In this document: piece by piece, positions 18,006 to 25,726 of the stretch
How positions within the stretch are numbered: the stretch's first letter is position 1
Layout: every line of letters begins with the position of its first letter
Source of the DNA: an uncultured Flavobacterium sp.
GTDB taxonomy: Bacteria; Bacteroidota; Bacteroidia; Flavobacteriales; Flavobacteriaceae
Direction: 5' to 3'
Length of the DNA: 43,300 nucleotides
Assembly (NCBI RefSeq): GCF_946479975.1
Contig: NZ_CAMLIX010000013.1
Span: 1 to 43,300 of the forward strand
Notes under the pieces: model-generated
Database searches by the model: none
Told to the model about the DNA's origin: nothing
The model's input: only the letters and a program-made list of their open reading frames with translations
Program-made: the position numbers and the translations under genes

Positions 18006-18320
18006 ATGAAAACACTTGAATTCTTATTACTCGGAAAAAACGAAGACATACTGGCTATTTTACTTCGCCTTGTAAATGCTTATGAAGACTGGAACGCAGT
18101 TGCATTTAGCAGTGAAAAAGAAGCTCAGGAATATTTTCAAAATCATAAAATCGACGTTGTTCTTTTGAGCTCTGGAATAGAAGATGAAGTCGAAAAAGAG
18201 TTTAGTTTATTTTGTTTAGAACAACAGCCAGACGTAGAAGTAATTGAACATTTTGGAGGCGGAAGCGGTTTATTGAAGTCTGAAATTTTGCATCGATTAC
18301 ATTTGAAAGGAAAGCTTTAA
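18006..18320 (+). CDS. Small degenerate receiver-like protein
   Basis: The 104-residue protein resembles a CheY-type receiver in its strand/helix pattern (MKTLEFLLLG, then DVVLLSSGIEDE at the third strand). The acidic pair at strand 1 is absent, and the phospho-acceptor Asp position is Ser (VVLLSSG). It is therefore a pseudo-receiver or receiver-derived protein that cannot be phosphorylated in the usual way. There is no output domain. It has an unusually elaborate duplicated upstream region and is 22 bases before the 2H phosphoesterase gene, probably co-transcribed. The function is unknown. Confidence 0.7.
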   Translation: MKTLEFLLLGKNEDILAILLRLVNAYEDWNAVAFSSEKEAQEYFQNHKIDVVLLSSGIEDEVEKEFSLFCLEQQPDVEVIEHFGGGSGLLKSEILHRLHLKGKL

Positions 18321-18342
18321 ATTTGTATTCCAAAGTTAAAAA

Positions 18343-18909
18343 ATGGAGAAAACATATTCTGTAGTATTCTACTCGAAACCAGTTGTTGACATTGTCAAAG
18401 AAATGAAGGAACTATTAAAAAGTAAAGTGCATAAGAATTGGTATAACAGCTGTAATTCTGAAGCACATATTACAATTTGTGAATTCAAAATTGACGAATC
18501 TCAACTTGATTCCATTAAACTAAAGCTTATTAAAATCTGCGATACTTTTGAGCCTTCTCAAGTATATTTAGATCATTTTGGTTCTTATGAAAATGCCGGA
18601 GCTTTCTTTATTGCTCCAAATACAGCATCTAAGAACAATCTAAAACCCATAATGAAAAAGATTCACGATACGTTGAAACCTTTAAACTTAAAAAAAAGTG
18701 ACGATCCGCATATGTCAATTGGACGAAGATTAAATCCAGAAAATCTCCACATAGCATCCCAGCTTTTCACTAAAATTAATATTGATTTTCTATGTAACCA
18801 AATTGTTTTAAGAGAATTTGATCCGCTAAAAAAACAGTTTTTTGTTATTGATACTTTTAAATTTGGAAGCAATCCTGAACCTGAGTTTGTGCAGGGAAGT
18901 TTGTTTTGA
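18343..18909 (+). CDS. 2'-5' RNA ligase-like 2H phosphoesterase
   Basis: The 188-residue protein carries both H-x-(S/T)-x motifs of the 2H phosphoesterase superfamily: HITI at residues 42-45 and HMSI at 123-126, about 80 residues apart as expected for the two-lobed fold. Members open or close 2'-5' or cyclic phosphodiester bonds in RNA or nucleotides. The in vivo substrate here is unknown. It follows the pseudo-receiver gene by 22 bases. No signal peptide is seen, so it is cytoplasmic. Confidence 0.82.
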   Translation: MEKTYSVVFYSKPVVDIVKEMKELLKSKVHKNWYNSCNSEAHITICEFKIDESQLDSIKLKLIKICDTFEPSQVYLDHFGSYENAGAFFIAPNTASKNNLKPIMKKIHDTLKPLNLKKSDDPHMSIGRRLNPENLHIASQLFTKINIDFLCNQIVLREFDPLKKQFFVIDTFKFGSNPEPEFVQGSLF

Positions 18910-18979
18910 TTTTTTCTTAACCGCAAATTGCGCAAAGAATTACGCAAAGTTCATTAAGATTTATTGAATAATCCCAAAG

Positions 18980-19079
18980 TTTGTCATTTCGACGAAGGAG
19001 AAATCACACGCGGGATTCCGCAAAAAAACCAATCTTTGTCGAGTTTCTAGTGTGATTTCTCCTTCGTCGAAATGACAAA
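18980..19079. repeat. Long palindromic repeat, perfect 30-bp arms
   Basis: The arm at 18980-19009 (beginning TTTGTCATTTCGACGAAGGA) is the exact reverse complement of 19050-19079, with a 40-base loop containing CCAATCTTTGTCGA. The same family recurs at 34221, 34369, 34853, 34915 and, as a variant, at 38276. It could also act as a terminator for the 2H gene. To its right, three CTTTGCGT units and a variant fourth lie in tandem at 19091-19122. Confidence 0.88.
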
Positions 19080-19110
19080 AAACACAAAAACTTTGCGTCT
19101 TTGCGTCTTT

Positions 19111-19204
19111 GCGTCTTTGCGAGAAACTTCCACAAAAACATAAAAAAAACTTTGAGTCTTAGCGTCTTAGTGGCAAAAAAACCACATAACCCATTTTTTT
19201 CATA
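19111..19204. repeat. Direct repeat, left copy, flanking the 19284-20201 gene
   Basis: About 93 bases, from GCGTCTTTGCGAGAAACTTC to the TTTTTTTCATA end. It is repeated with few differences at 20311-20403. The two copies bracket the unrecognised AT-rich gene. Confidence 0.8.
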
Positions 19205-19283
19205 AAATCTAAAATTCAACTATATTTTAATAAAAATAAGTTTTTACTTACTTTTTTATTATTTTTGCATTTTAATTTTTTTT

Positions 19284-20201
19284 ATGGAAAATTCAGTAAT
19301 TGCCTTATTAGGGCATTCTCTTAAATGTGAAAATGTGCGTGATTTTATGCAACAATATAATTTGCCATCTAATCCAAAAATTCATTTAGATTTCTGTGGT
19401 GATCTGTTCGAAAGTACTCCCGCAAATAAGAAAGATGGTATTTACATGACTTTTGAAGGTTATAAAAGATATAAATATGAATATGGAGAAACTGCTAAAA
19501 CTGTTGAAAATCCAGAAAAAAATGTTTTCTTAACTGAACTTAGTTTTGATAATGACTTTATTAAGACTAAAAAACTATCAAAAATTAAATTTCCCTTTAA
19601 CTTAGTGCAGGGTGAAGATTATAAAACAGTATTTGATAAGATTGGTAAAAAACCGACTGAAAAAGGAAAAAGTAACTACGGCAGTTATTACTGGACACAA
19701 TTTGATGAATATAAGCTTCTAACAGCTTTTGATAAGGACTTAGAGATATTAATATGGGTCAGAATTAAGAAATTGTCATTAAATGAAAAGCAGAAAATAA
19801 GACTTAAAAAAATTTTAAGCGAGCAAAATAAAAATGTCGACCCTAATAATACGTACATAATTTCAAGCTTCATAAATAAGCTACCTACCATTGAATGGGA
19901 AAAGAGAAGAAAAGAGGGAGATAGAGAATTTACTAAAAATAAAATCGCTATTGTAGAGTCTTTACTTAAAGATTATATAGATACATTAATAAAACTTACA
20001 ATAGAAAAAAAGGCTACAAATATCTTTAATTCCATTAAAAAAATTGTACTTGCAATTAATAAAGTTAATAATAAATATGATTACTTCATCGAAACAATGG
20101 AAAGAGAAGAACTTTGTCAATTCATCAATGATATCATAAGAAGTACTGGACTGGAATTTGAAGCAAACTTAGACTTAACAGAAGAATGGCGAGAATGGTA
20201 A
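19284..20201 (+). CDS. Unrecognised AT-rich protein of 305 residues
   Basis: I do not recognise this gene. The protein is soluble, without a signal peptide or TM segment. The first half looks like alternating strands, with KFPFNLVQGEDYKTVFDKIG, a YGSYYWTQFDEYKLLTAFD stretch and ILIWVRIKKL. The second half is helical and Lys-rich and ends in DLTEEWREW. The overall look resembles immunity-type or other accessory proteins, but that is only an impression. It is more AT-rich than its neighbours and is bracketed by near-identical 93-base direct repeats, which suggests arrival as a cassette. A start at 19284 (ATG after a T-rich stretch) is the only reasonable choice. Confidence 0.75.
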   Translation: MENSVIALLGHSLKCENVRDFMQQYNLPSNPKIHLDFCGDLFESTPANKKDGIYMTFEGYKRYKYEYGETAKTVENPEKNVFLTELSFDNDFIKTKKLSKIKFPFNLVQGEDYKTVFDKIGKKPTEKGKSNYGSYYWTQFDEYKLLTAFDKDLEILIWVRIKKLSLNEKQKIRLKKILSEQNKNVDPNNTYIISSFINKLPTIEWEKRRKEGDREFTKNKIAIVESLLKDYIDTLIKLTIEKKATNIFNSIKKIVLAINKVNNKYDYFIETMEREELCQFINDIIRSTGLEFEANLDLTEEWREW

Positions 20202-20310
20202 GTAAAAAACACTTCCTCTAATAATATTTGAAGGTTTCAACCTGGGAAACACAATTTATTCACGATACGAATCCTAAGATTGAAACTTTGTGCTACATTT
20301 TAAAAAAATT

Positions 20311-20403
20311 GCGTCTTTCCGAGAAACTTCCTCAAAAACATAAAAAAACTTTGCGTCTTCGCGTCTTAGTGGCAAAAAACCACACAACACATTTTTTTCA
20401 TAT
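20311..20403. repeat. Direct repeat, right copy, flanking the 19284-20201 gene
   Basis: The partner of 19111-19204. It ends directly at TATATTTG (20401-20408), a -7-like box 22 bases before the AraC start at 20430. This copy is therefore probably the original upstream region of the AraC gene, and the left copy the duplicate. Confidence 0.8.
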
Positions 20404-20429
20404 ATTTGAATTTTACAATTCGAAACAAC

Positions 20430-21353
20430 ATGAAATCGCTCGATTCCTTTTACAAAGACATAACCGAAGGCTCAACCGTTGAACCTAATTCACTTCTTCC
20501 AAATGACATTCAGAAAGAAATAGGTCATTTTAATGTTTTTGACATAAAAGAGCTTTTGGAACGAATGCAGGGAAGACTTGGAATGCCATATGACAGAAGA
20601 GCGTATTATAAAATAAGTTTGATTCGAGGTCATAACAAAGCGGAATATGCCGATAAAATAATCGAAATCGAAAAACAGGGATTGTTATTTGCAACACCAA
20701 AAATTCCATACAATTATGTACCTCAAGACACGAATCAAGGCGGACAGTTTTGTGTTTTTACCAGTGAATTTTTATCCAAAAATAAAAGCGGCATCGACCT
20801 TGACGAACTTCCTATTTTCGCTTCAGACGGTTATCCTATTTTTCAGCTTTCTGATGAAGAAGTCGAAGAAGTCGCTTTGATTTTCAATAAAATACAAAAA
20901 GAAATCAATTCAGATTATATTTATAAATATGATTTAATTCGAAATTATGTTGCGGAGTTAATTCACTTTGGACAAAAATTACAACCAATTTCAGCTTTAT
21001 ATTCTAAACATAATTCAGCTGCGAGAGTTTCTTCTTTATTTGCTGAATTATTAGAACGACAATTTCCAATTGAATCTCCAAATCAGCGTTTAGAGTTGAG
21101 AACAGCCAAAGATTTTGCCGAAAGATTATCGGTTCATGTCAATCATTTAAATAAAGTTTTAAAAGAAAACACAGGAAAAACTACCACCGAATTAATTAGT
21201 TCCCGTTTAACAAACGAAGCCAAAATACTTTTAAAACAAACCGACTGGAATATTTCTGAAATTGCCTATTCTCTTGGTTTTGAAGAACTAGCGCATTTTT
21301 CTAATTTCTTTAAAAAGCAGACTACTTATACGCCGCTGGCTTTTAGGAGTTAG
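20430..21353 (+). CDS. AraC-family transcriptional regulator
   Basis: The 307-residue regulator has an N-terminal cupin-like sensor (about 1-190) and a C-terminal AraC DNA-binding domain (about 215-307). The domain includes LSVHVNHLNKVLKENTGKTT and the second HTH ISEIAYSLGFEELAHFSNFF followed by TPLAFR. I use the ATG at 20430 because the upstream in-frame TTG at 20406 overlaps a TATATTTG -7-like box. The next gene on the same strand is an SDR oxidoreductase. AraC regulators of this type often control such a neighbour, so it may be the target. The inducer is unknown. Confidence 0.88.
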   Translation: MKSLDSFYKDITEGSTVEPNSLLPNDIQKEIGHFNVFDIKELLERMQGRLGMPYDRRAYYKISLIRGHNKAEYADKIIEIEKQGLLFATPKIPYNYVPQDTNQGGQFCVFTSEFLSKNKSGIDLDELPIFASDGYPIFQLSDEEVEEVALIFNKIQKEINSDYIYKYDLIRNYVAELIHFGQKLQPISALYSKHNSAARVSSLFAELLERQFPIESPNQRLELRTAKDFAERLSVHVNHLNKVLKENTGKTTTELISSRLTNEAKILLKQTDWNISEIAYSLGFEELAHFSNFFKKQTTYTPLAFRS

Positions 21354-21456
21354 TTTTTTGTTTCAGGTTTCAAGTTTCAGGTTGGCTTAACCGCAACGTT
21401 CGCAAAGAATTACGCAATGTCCGCAAAGTTCTTTTCAATTGCTTAAACTTTTAGTG

Positions 21457-21545
21457 TGTCCTCCTGAGCGAAGTCGAAGGATCGCATGCTAGGTCCGCAC
21501 TGTGTGTTTATCTGTGCGTGTCCTTCGACTTCGCTCAGGAGGACA
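21457..21545. repeat. Palindromic repeat, perfect 25-bp arms (CCTCCTGAGCGAAGTCGAAGG type)
   Basis: TGTCCTCCTGAGCGAAGTCG and five more bases (21457-21481) form the reverse complement of 21521-21545. The loop is 39 bases. The arm sequence differs from the GTCATTTCGAC family but the architecture is the same. It lies between the AraC and SDR genes. The rest of the 21354-21732 gap is AT-rich, with dispersed CGCAAAGAATTACGCAA-type sequence near 21395 that also occurs near 18935. Confidence 0.85.
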
Positions 21546-21732
21546 TAAAATGCGAGTAGTGAGATTTGGAATTTGGGATTTAAAAAGTTGGAATTTCATA
21601 ATGTGATTTGAATTTCGCAAACATCGATTTGATATTTACAATTCTACAGCACTGCTTCTATTATACCTTTGTATTATCAAATTGAAGATTAAAATTTTAT
21701 AATTAACCATTCACAATTAACAATTAAAAAAA

Positions 21733-22497
21733 ATGGCAGTAAATACAAAAATAGCTCTGGTAACTGGAGGAAGCAGAGGTTTAGGAAAAAATATGGCAAT
21801 TGCAATTGCAAAAAAAGGATTGGATGTCATTATAACCTACAACAGTAAAAAGGATGAAGCTGACGCTGTAGTTTCAGAAATTGAAAGTTTAGGTCAAAAA
21901 GCTGCAGCTTTACAATTGAATGTTGCATCTTCTGGAACTTTTGATTCTTTTTTTGAAGAGGTAAAAACAGTTTTAAAAGATACCTTTAAAACAGATAAAT
22001 TTGACTTTTTAGTAAATAATGCCGGAATCGGAATTCATAATTCTTTCATCGGAACAACTGAAGAAGAATTTGATCAATTGACTAATATTCAGTTTAAAGG
22101 TCCATTTTTCCTGACTCAAAAAGGACTTAACGTAATTAATGATGGTGGCGGCATCGTAAATATTTCGACTGGTTTAGCAAGATTCTCATTTCCAGGTTAT
22201 GCAGCGTATGCTTCTATGAAAGGCGCAATGGAAACTTTAACTAAATACCAGGCAAAAGAATTAGGTTCAAGAAAAATTAAAGTAAATATTGTCGCTCCCG
22301 GTGCTATCGAAACCGATTTTGGAGGCGGAGTTGTGCGCGATAATGAACAAATGAATCAGCAGATTGCTTCTGTAACAGCTCTGGGAAGAGTTGGTCTTCC
22401 TGATGATATTGGCGGTGTTGTTGCTTTTTTATGTACCGAAGATGCTCGCTGGGTAAATGCACAAAGAATTGAAGTTTCTGGTGGAATGATGCTTTAA
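21733..22497 (+). CDS. SDR-family NAD(P)-dependent oxidoreductase
   Basis: The 254-residue short-chain dehydrogenase has TGGSRGLG (cofactor-binding glycine motif near the N-terminus), NNAG, the catalytic serine in NISTGLA and the YASMK catalytic Tyr/Lys, and ends with the usual VSGGMML. The sequence suggests NADP preference (Arg after the GGS) but this is inference. The substrate is unknown. It lies downstream of an AraC regulator with a palindromic repeat between them. A TACCTTTG -7-like box lies about 65 bases before the ATG. Confidence 0.88.
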   Translation: MAVNTKIALVTGGSRGLGKNMAIAIAKKGLDVIITYNSKKDEADAVVSEIESLGQKAAALQLNVASSGTFDSFFEEVKTVLKDTFKTDKFDFLVNNAGIGIHNSFIGTTEEEFDQLTNIQFKGPFFLTQKGLNVINDGGGIVNISTGLARFSFPGYAAYASMKGAMETLTKYQAKELGSRKIKVNIVAPGAIETDFGGGVVRDNEQMNQQIASVTALGRVGLPDDIGGVVAFLCTEDARWVNAQRIEVSGGMML

Positions 22498-22499
22498 GA

Positions 22500-22608
22500 A
22501 TTTTAGATTTTAGATTTTAGATTTTAGATTTTAGATTTTAGATTCTTAAACCTGACAGGTTTAAACTTCAAACTTGAAACTTGAAACTTGAAACCTGAAA
22601 CCTGAAAC
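22500..22608. repeat. Two heptamer tandem repeats
   Basis: ATTTTAG is repeated six times without change at 22500-22541. Then (C/T)TTGAAAC/CCTGAAAC heptamers are repeated about six times at 22566-22608. They follow directly after the SDR stop codon. Heptamers would change any reading frame if expanded, but no frame crosses them. Confidence 0.8.
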
Positions 22609-22619
22609 AAAAAACAAAA

Positions 22620-22656
22620 CCCGATATGTAATTAAACGTATCGGGCTTGTCTTTTC
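22620..22656. terminator. Terminator between convergent SDR and PepSY-like genes
   Basis: CCCGATA (22620-22626) pairs with TATCGGG (22639-22645). CTTGTCTTTTC follows on the plus strand, and TTTTGTTTTTTG follows on the minus strand. It can serve both genes. Confidence 0.78.
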
Positions 22657-22683
22657 GAATATATTTGAATTAGTAAAAGCGTA

Positions 22684-23121
22684 CTATTGATTTTTTCCTG
22701 TAATTCCCTGCAAAATCGAACAAAATAGTATAATTTGTGTTGTTTTTTTAACCTCTACCATATATCCTTTTTCATTTCGATCATCCAGAAAATAAAAATT
22801 TTGTCTAATCAAACGTGGATAGTTTTTATTGATATAAGTTTGAATATTTCGAGGCAAATTGACAAATGGTATTGGCGTTTTGTATCTTTTAAAAACACCA
22901 TTTTTATCATAAAGTGCATATTCAACTATTTTTCCTGTACTAAATTTAGCTTCAAAATTAACATCATCTTCAGTTTGTCCAGCTTCGACTGACCAAACAA
23001 CTTTCTTATTTGGATATTGGTTCTCAAATGCATTAATAACACTGTCTGGCGGAAGCAATATGGCATTTTGACCTGTCAAGGTACTTCCATAAAAAAACAG
23101 TGCAATAATAACATTCCGCAT
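22684..23121 (-). CDS. PepSY-like periplasmic protein, probably frameshifted near the 3' end
   Basis: The 145-residue frame has a signal peptide (residues 1-17) and is a paralogue of the next gene (23203-23676). Shared features include an N-terminal V/I-x-x-A/F-F-E-x-x-YP-K segment, VVWSVE versus PVWSEE, and LP-x-x-x-Q-x-Y-I/L-x-K-N-YP. After YMVEVKK the frame departs from the family into an odd IILFCSILQG tail. Adding one base to the A7 tract (T7 at 22743-22749 on the plus strand) restores a normal tail, NNTNYTILFDFAGNYRKKS, which resembles the paralogue's KFYDIQFDKDGGF, and moves the stop to 22670. This may be a real frameshift, a slippage site or a base-call error. Confidence 0.78.
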   Translation of the reverse strand: MRNVIIALFFYGSTLTGQNAILLPPDSVINAFENQYPNKKVVWSVEAGQTEDDVNFEAKFSTGKIVEYALYDKNGVFKRYKTPIPFVNLPRNIQTYINKNYPRLIRQNFYFLDDRNEKGYMVEVKKTTQIILFCSILQGITGKNQ

Positions 23122-23202
23122 ATATCAAATTTAAAATTTAAAAAGCAGCAAAAATACGCTATAAAATTCTTACTTTAAAATTTTAAAGTATCTTTTTAAT
23201 TT

Positions 23203-23676
23203 CTAATTTTTCTCGATAATCACATCAAAACCGCCGTCTTTGTCAAACTGTATGTCATAGAATTTGGCGTCTTTGGTAATACCGACTTCATAAGTCGTGA
23301 TCTTATTATAATCGACCACAACTGCGATTTCTCTAATAGCTTTTGGCGAATAGTTTTTCTTTAAATAAGCTTGTGCTTTTGGTGGCAGCTGACTTAACGG
23401 AATCTGCAATTCATAAGCTTTCATGTCGCCTAAATTATCATAAATCGCCAATGCTTTTGTCGTAGGGCTTACATTGTAACGAGCTTCATAACGAATTTCG
23501 TCATCATCATCTCCAACATATTCCTCAGACCAAACTGGTACTTTACCAGGATATTCTTTTTCAAAAGCAAGCTGCACCTTTTCTGGTGGAGTAACTACTT
23601 TTTTCATATTGGTTCCCTCTTGTGCAAATAGAAAACTGCTGCATAAAAAAGTAAAGGTCAAAAGCACATTTTTCAT
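23203..23676 (-). CDS. PepSY-like (beta-lactamase-inhibitor-like) periplasmic protein
   Basis: The 157-residue protein has a cleavable signal peptide (about 1-18, ending FLFAQ). The mature domain is of the PepSY-like DUF2874 type, with two repeats of helix-plus-strand: PEKVQLAFEKEYPGKVPVW with EIRYEARYN, then LPPKAQAYLKKNY with YEVGI and FYDIQFDKDGGF. Such proteins are periplasmic and may bind or inhibit proteins, but no function is established. It is paired with the frameshifted paralogue 81 bases downstream, and both are next to a LytTR two-component system that could regulate them. Confidence 0.82.
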   Translation of the reverse strand: MKNVLLTFTFLCSSFLFAQEGTNMKKVVTPPEKVQLAFEKEYPGKVPVWSEEYVGDDDDEIRYEARYNVSPTTKALAIYDNLGDMKAYELQIPLSQLPPKAQAYLKKNYSPKAIREIAVVVDYNKITTYEVGITKDAKFYDIQFDKDGGFDVIIEKN

Positions 23677-23811
23677 GGTTTCAATTTTAAATTAAACTTT
23701 AAAACAACGTATTAAAAGTACTACTTTATAATGAAGAATAAATGAAGTGTACAAAATTTTAAAGAACATTTTAAACTAACTCTAAACCAATCTATTAATA
23801 TGAAATAAAAA

Positions 23812-24519
23812 CTATAATTCTAGTCTTTTCAATCGATCTGTAAGTTCCCTTTTATAGGTAATCCCAATCGGAATTTTTTCATTTTTAATAACCACAAAAT
23901 CTTTTTCAGTCGTATCAATTTTATCCAAGGCCACGATGTAAGATTTATGAACACGCATAAAATTCTTTTCTGGCAGACATTTTTCAAATTCGGTTGTGGT
24001 GATAGACGCAAGATAATTGCGTTTTGTGGTATGCAGTTTTACATAGTTCCCAAAACTCTGCGCAAATAAAAGCTGTTCTAATTCTATTTCGATAAAATAA
24101 CCATCGACTTTTACACTAACAGAATTGATCACTGCTTCCTCTTCTTTTGGCTTTGCATTTTCCATTCCGAAAAAGCGGTCAATTGCTTTTAAAAATCTTG
24201 GAAAATAAATGGGTTTCAGTAAATAATCAATCACGCCGTAATCGTAACTTTCTAAAGCAAATTCAGAATAAGCTGTGGTTAAAATGGTTTTAGGATGCGT
24301 TGGAAGAATTTTCAATAATTCCATTCCTGAAATCTCAGGCATATTGATATCCAAAAACATTAAATCGACTGTATTTTCGCGGAGGTAATTCATTGCTTCA
24401 ATGCCATTGTAACCTTGAAAAACCAACTCTAACTGCGGATTCTGCTTGATATAATTAGCCAAAACATAGTGCGCTGCCGGTTCATCGTCTATAATTATAC
24501 ACTTCTTTGTTTCTTTCAT
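23812..24519 (-). CDS. LytTR-type response regulator
   Basis: The 235-residue protein has an N-terminal receiver (acidic DDE at residues 11-13, phospho-acceptor Asp57 in LMFLDINMPEIS, Lys in LLKPIYF) and a C-terminal LytTR DNA-binding domain (about 130-235) with FAQSFGNYVKLHTTK and FMRVHKSYIVALDKI. It overlaps the kinase gene upstream by 4 bases (ATGA type), so the two are translationally coupled partners. The divergent efflux operon and the neighbouring PepSY-like genes are candidate targets by position only. Confidence 0.93.
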   Translation of the reverse strand: MKETKKCIIIDDEPAAHYVLANYIKQNPQLELVFQGYNGIEAMNYLRENTVDLMFLDINMPEISGMELLKILPTHPKTILTTAYSEFALESYDYGVIDYLLKPIYFPRFLKAIDRFFGMENAKPKEEEAVINSVSVKVDGYFIEIELEQLLFAQSFGNYVKLHTTKRNYLASITTTEFEKCLPEKNFMRVHKSYIVALDKIDTTEKDFVVIKNEKIPIGITYKRELTDRLKRLEL

Positions 24520-25553
24520 CCTACAAACTTTTTAAGTTGTATTTCTAAATCAACAACATAGATTTGTTTGTCGTCCTGAATGTCTAATTTATAGTCTTTT
24601 CCATAAATCAAATCCAATCTTTCAATCGTATTTTTTAATCCAATTTTAGTTGAAACAACATCTGTTTTCTTCGGAATTGAATTCGTAACATCAAGATGCA
24701 ATGTTCCGTTTTCGACAGAAATTGCAATATTTACAAAACACTTTTCAATGGCACAAGTTCCGTGTTTAAAAGCATTTTCAATAAATGCAATTAAAAGCAT
24801 TGGAGAAATTTTATAGGTATACTCTTTATCAACTTTACTTTCAAAAGTTATATCGCATCGATAACCAACACGTTCTTTTTCAAGCTGCACGTAACTGTTT
24901 ATAAACTCCAATTCGTCTTCTAAAGAAACAAATTGTTTGCTGTTACTTTCTAATTGATAGCGCATTAACTGCGAAACTTTCATGATTAAATCGGGAGTTC
25001 TGTCTGGAAATTCCAAACTGATTCCGTAAAGTGTATTAAAGGTATTGAACAAAAAATGCGGATTTAATTGTCCTTTCAATGAATTCAACTGCATCTGATT
25101 GAACAATAAAGCTGCATCTGTTTGTTTTTTGTGAATACGATAAAATTTAAAAACAATAATTGGACTCAGTATACAAACTAAAGTCCCTAAAACGCTCGCC
25201 AATTGATAGGCATAACTTCTTTGATGTGAGTTTTGATACAAATTGAATGTAGCAAACATATCCAGCATTGTGATTTCGTACAGTAAAACCGAAAAAACAA
25301 AAACTCCAAAGAGCGTTAAAATGATGTATGTAATAGGTTTATTGGCTTTGAATAAAATGGGAAGTAAAAAAAATCGGTTAAACTGCGCATGCATGTACAA
25401 AACGCAGTAGAAAGAAACGCCCATTAAAATAGAAGTGAATGAACTAATGAGCATCCAATCATTTTTTAAGGTATATATGGTAAAGGAGAAAAGGATAACG
25501 GCAACTTCCTGCCACCATTTGTTATCCAGTATGTTATCAATCTTTTTGTTCAT
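24516..25553 (-). CDS. LytS/YehU-type sensor histidine kinase
   Basis: The 345-residue protein has about four N-terminal TM segments (residues 15-140), a short coil, and the His_kinase domain with the phospho-acceptor His166 in QLNPHFLFNTFN. The ATP-binding lid has FIENAFKHG as the N box. It lacks a classical G2 box beyond GLKNTIERL, as usual for this family. No extracytoplasmic sensor domain of note is seen, so the signal is probably sensed in or near the membrane. It is coupled to the LytTR regulator and divergent from the TolC-RND operon. Confidence 0.92.
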   Translation of the reverse strand: MNKKIDNILDNKWWQEVAVILFSFTIYTLKNDWMLISSFTSILMGVSFYCVLYMHAQFNRFFLLPILFKANKPITYIILTLFGVFVFSVLLYEITMLDMFATFNLYQNSHQRSYAYQLASVLGTLVCILSPIIVFKFYRIHKKQTDAALLFNQMQLNSLKGQLNPHFLFNTFNTLYGISLEFPDRTPDLIMKVSQLMRYQLESNSKQFVSLEDELEFINSYVQLEKERVGYRCDITFESKVDKEYTYKISPMLLIAFIENAFKHGTCAIEKCFVNIAISVENGTLHLDVTNSIPKKTDVVSTKIGLKNTIERLDLIYGKDYKLDIQDDKQIYVVDLEIQLKKFVG

Positions 25554-25726
25554 TCTTAATTTTGAAATAGTTTACAAAGTACGAACAAATATTTTATTAT
25601 TTTTTTCAAAAAATGACCAATTCAATTCGTCATTTATTAGTGCAGTACATCACTAAAGATGACTTTTATCAAGGTAAGAGAAATAAATTTGTTTCATCAA
25701 AATATTCTATTTCACACCTTGAGTTT

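Noticed and set aside
20406..20429. TTG start for the AraC gene
   Set aside because: It lies within a TATATTTG -7-like box; the ATG at 20430 is better placed.
20228..20482. Small ORF between the unknown gene and the AraC gene
   Set aside because: It overlaps the direct repeat and the AraC start in another frame and has no protein-like features.
25613..25726. N-terminal extension of the TolC protein
   Set aside because: The signal peptide begins at MYFKKITF (25727); the extension is hydrophilic and overlaps the promoter region.
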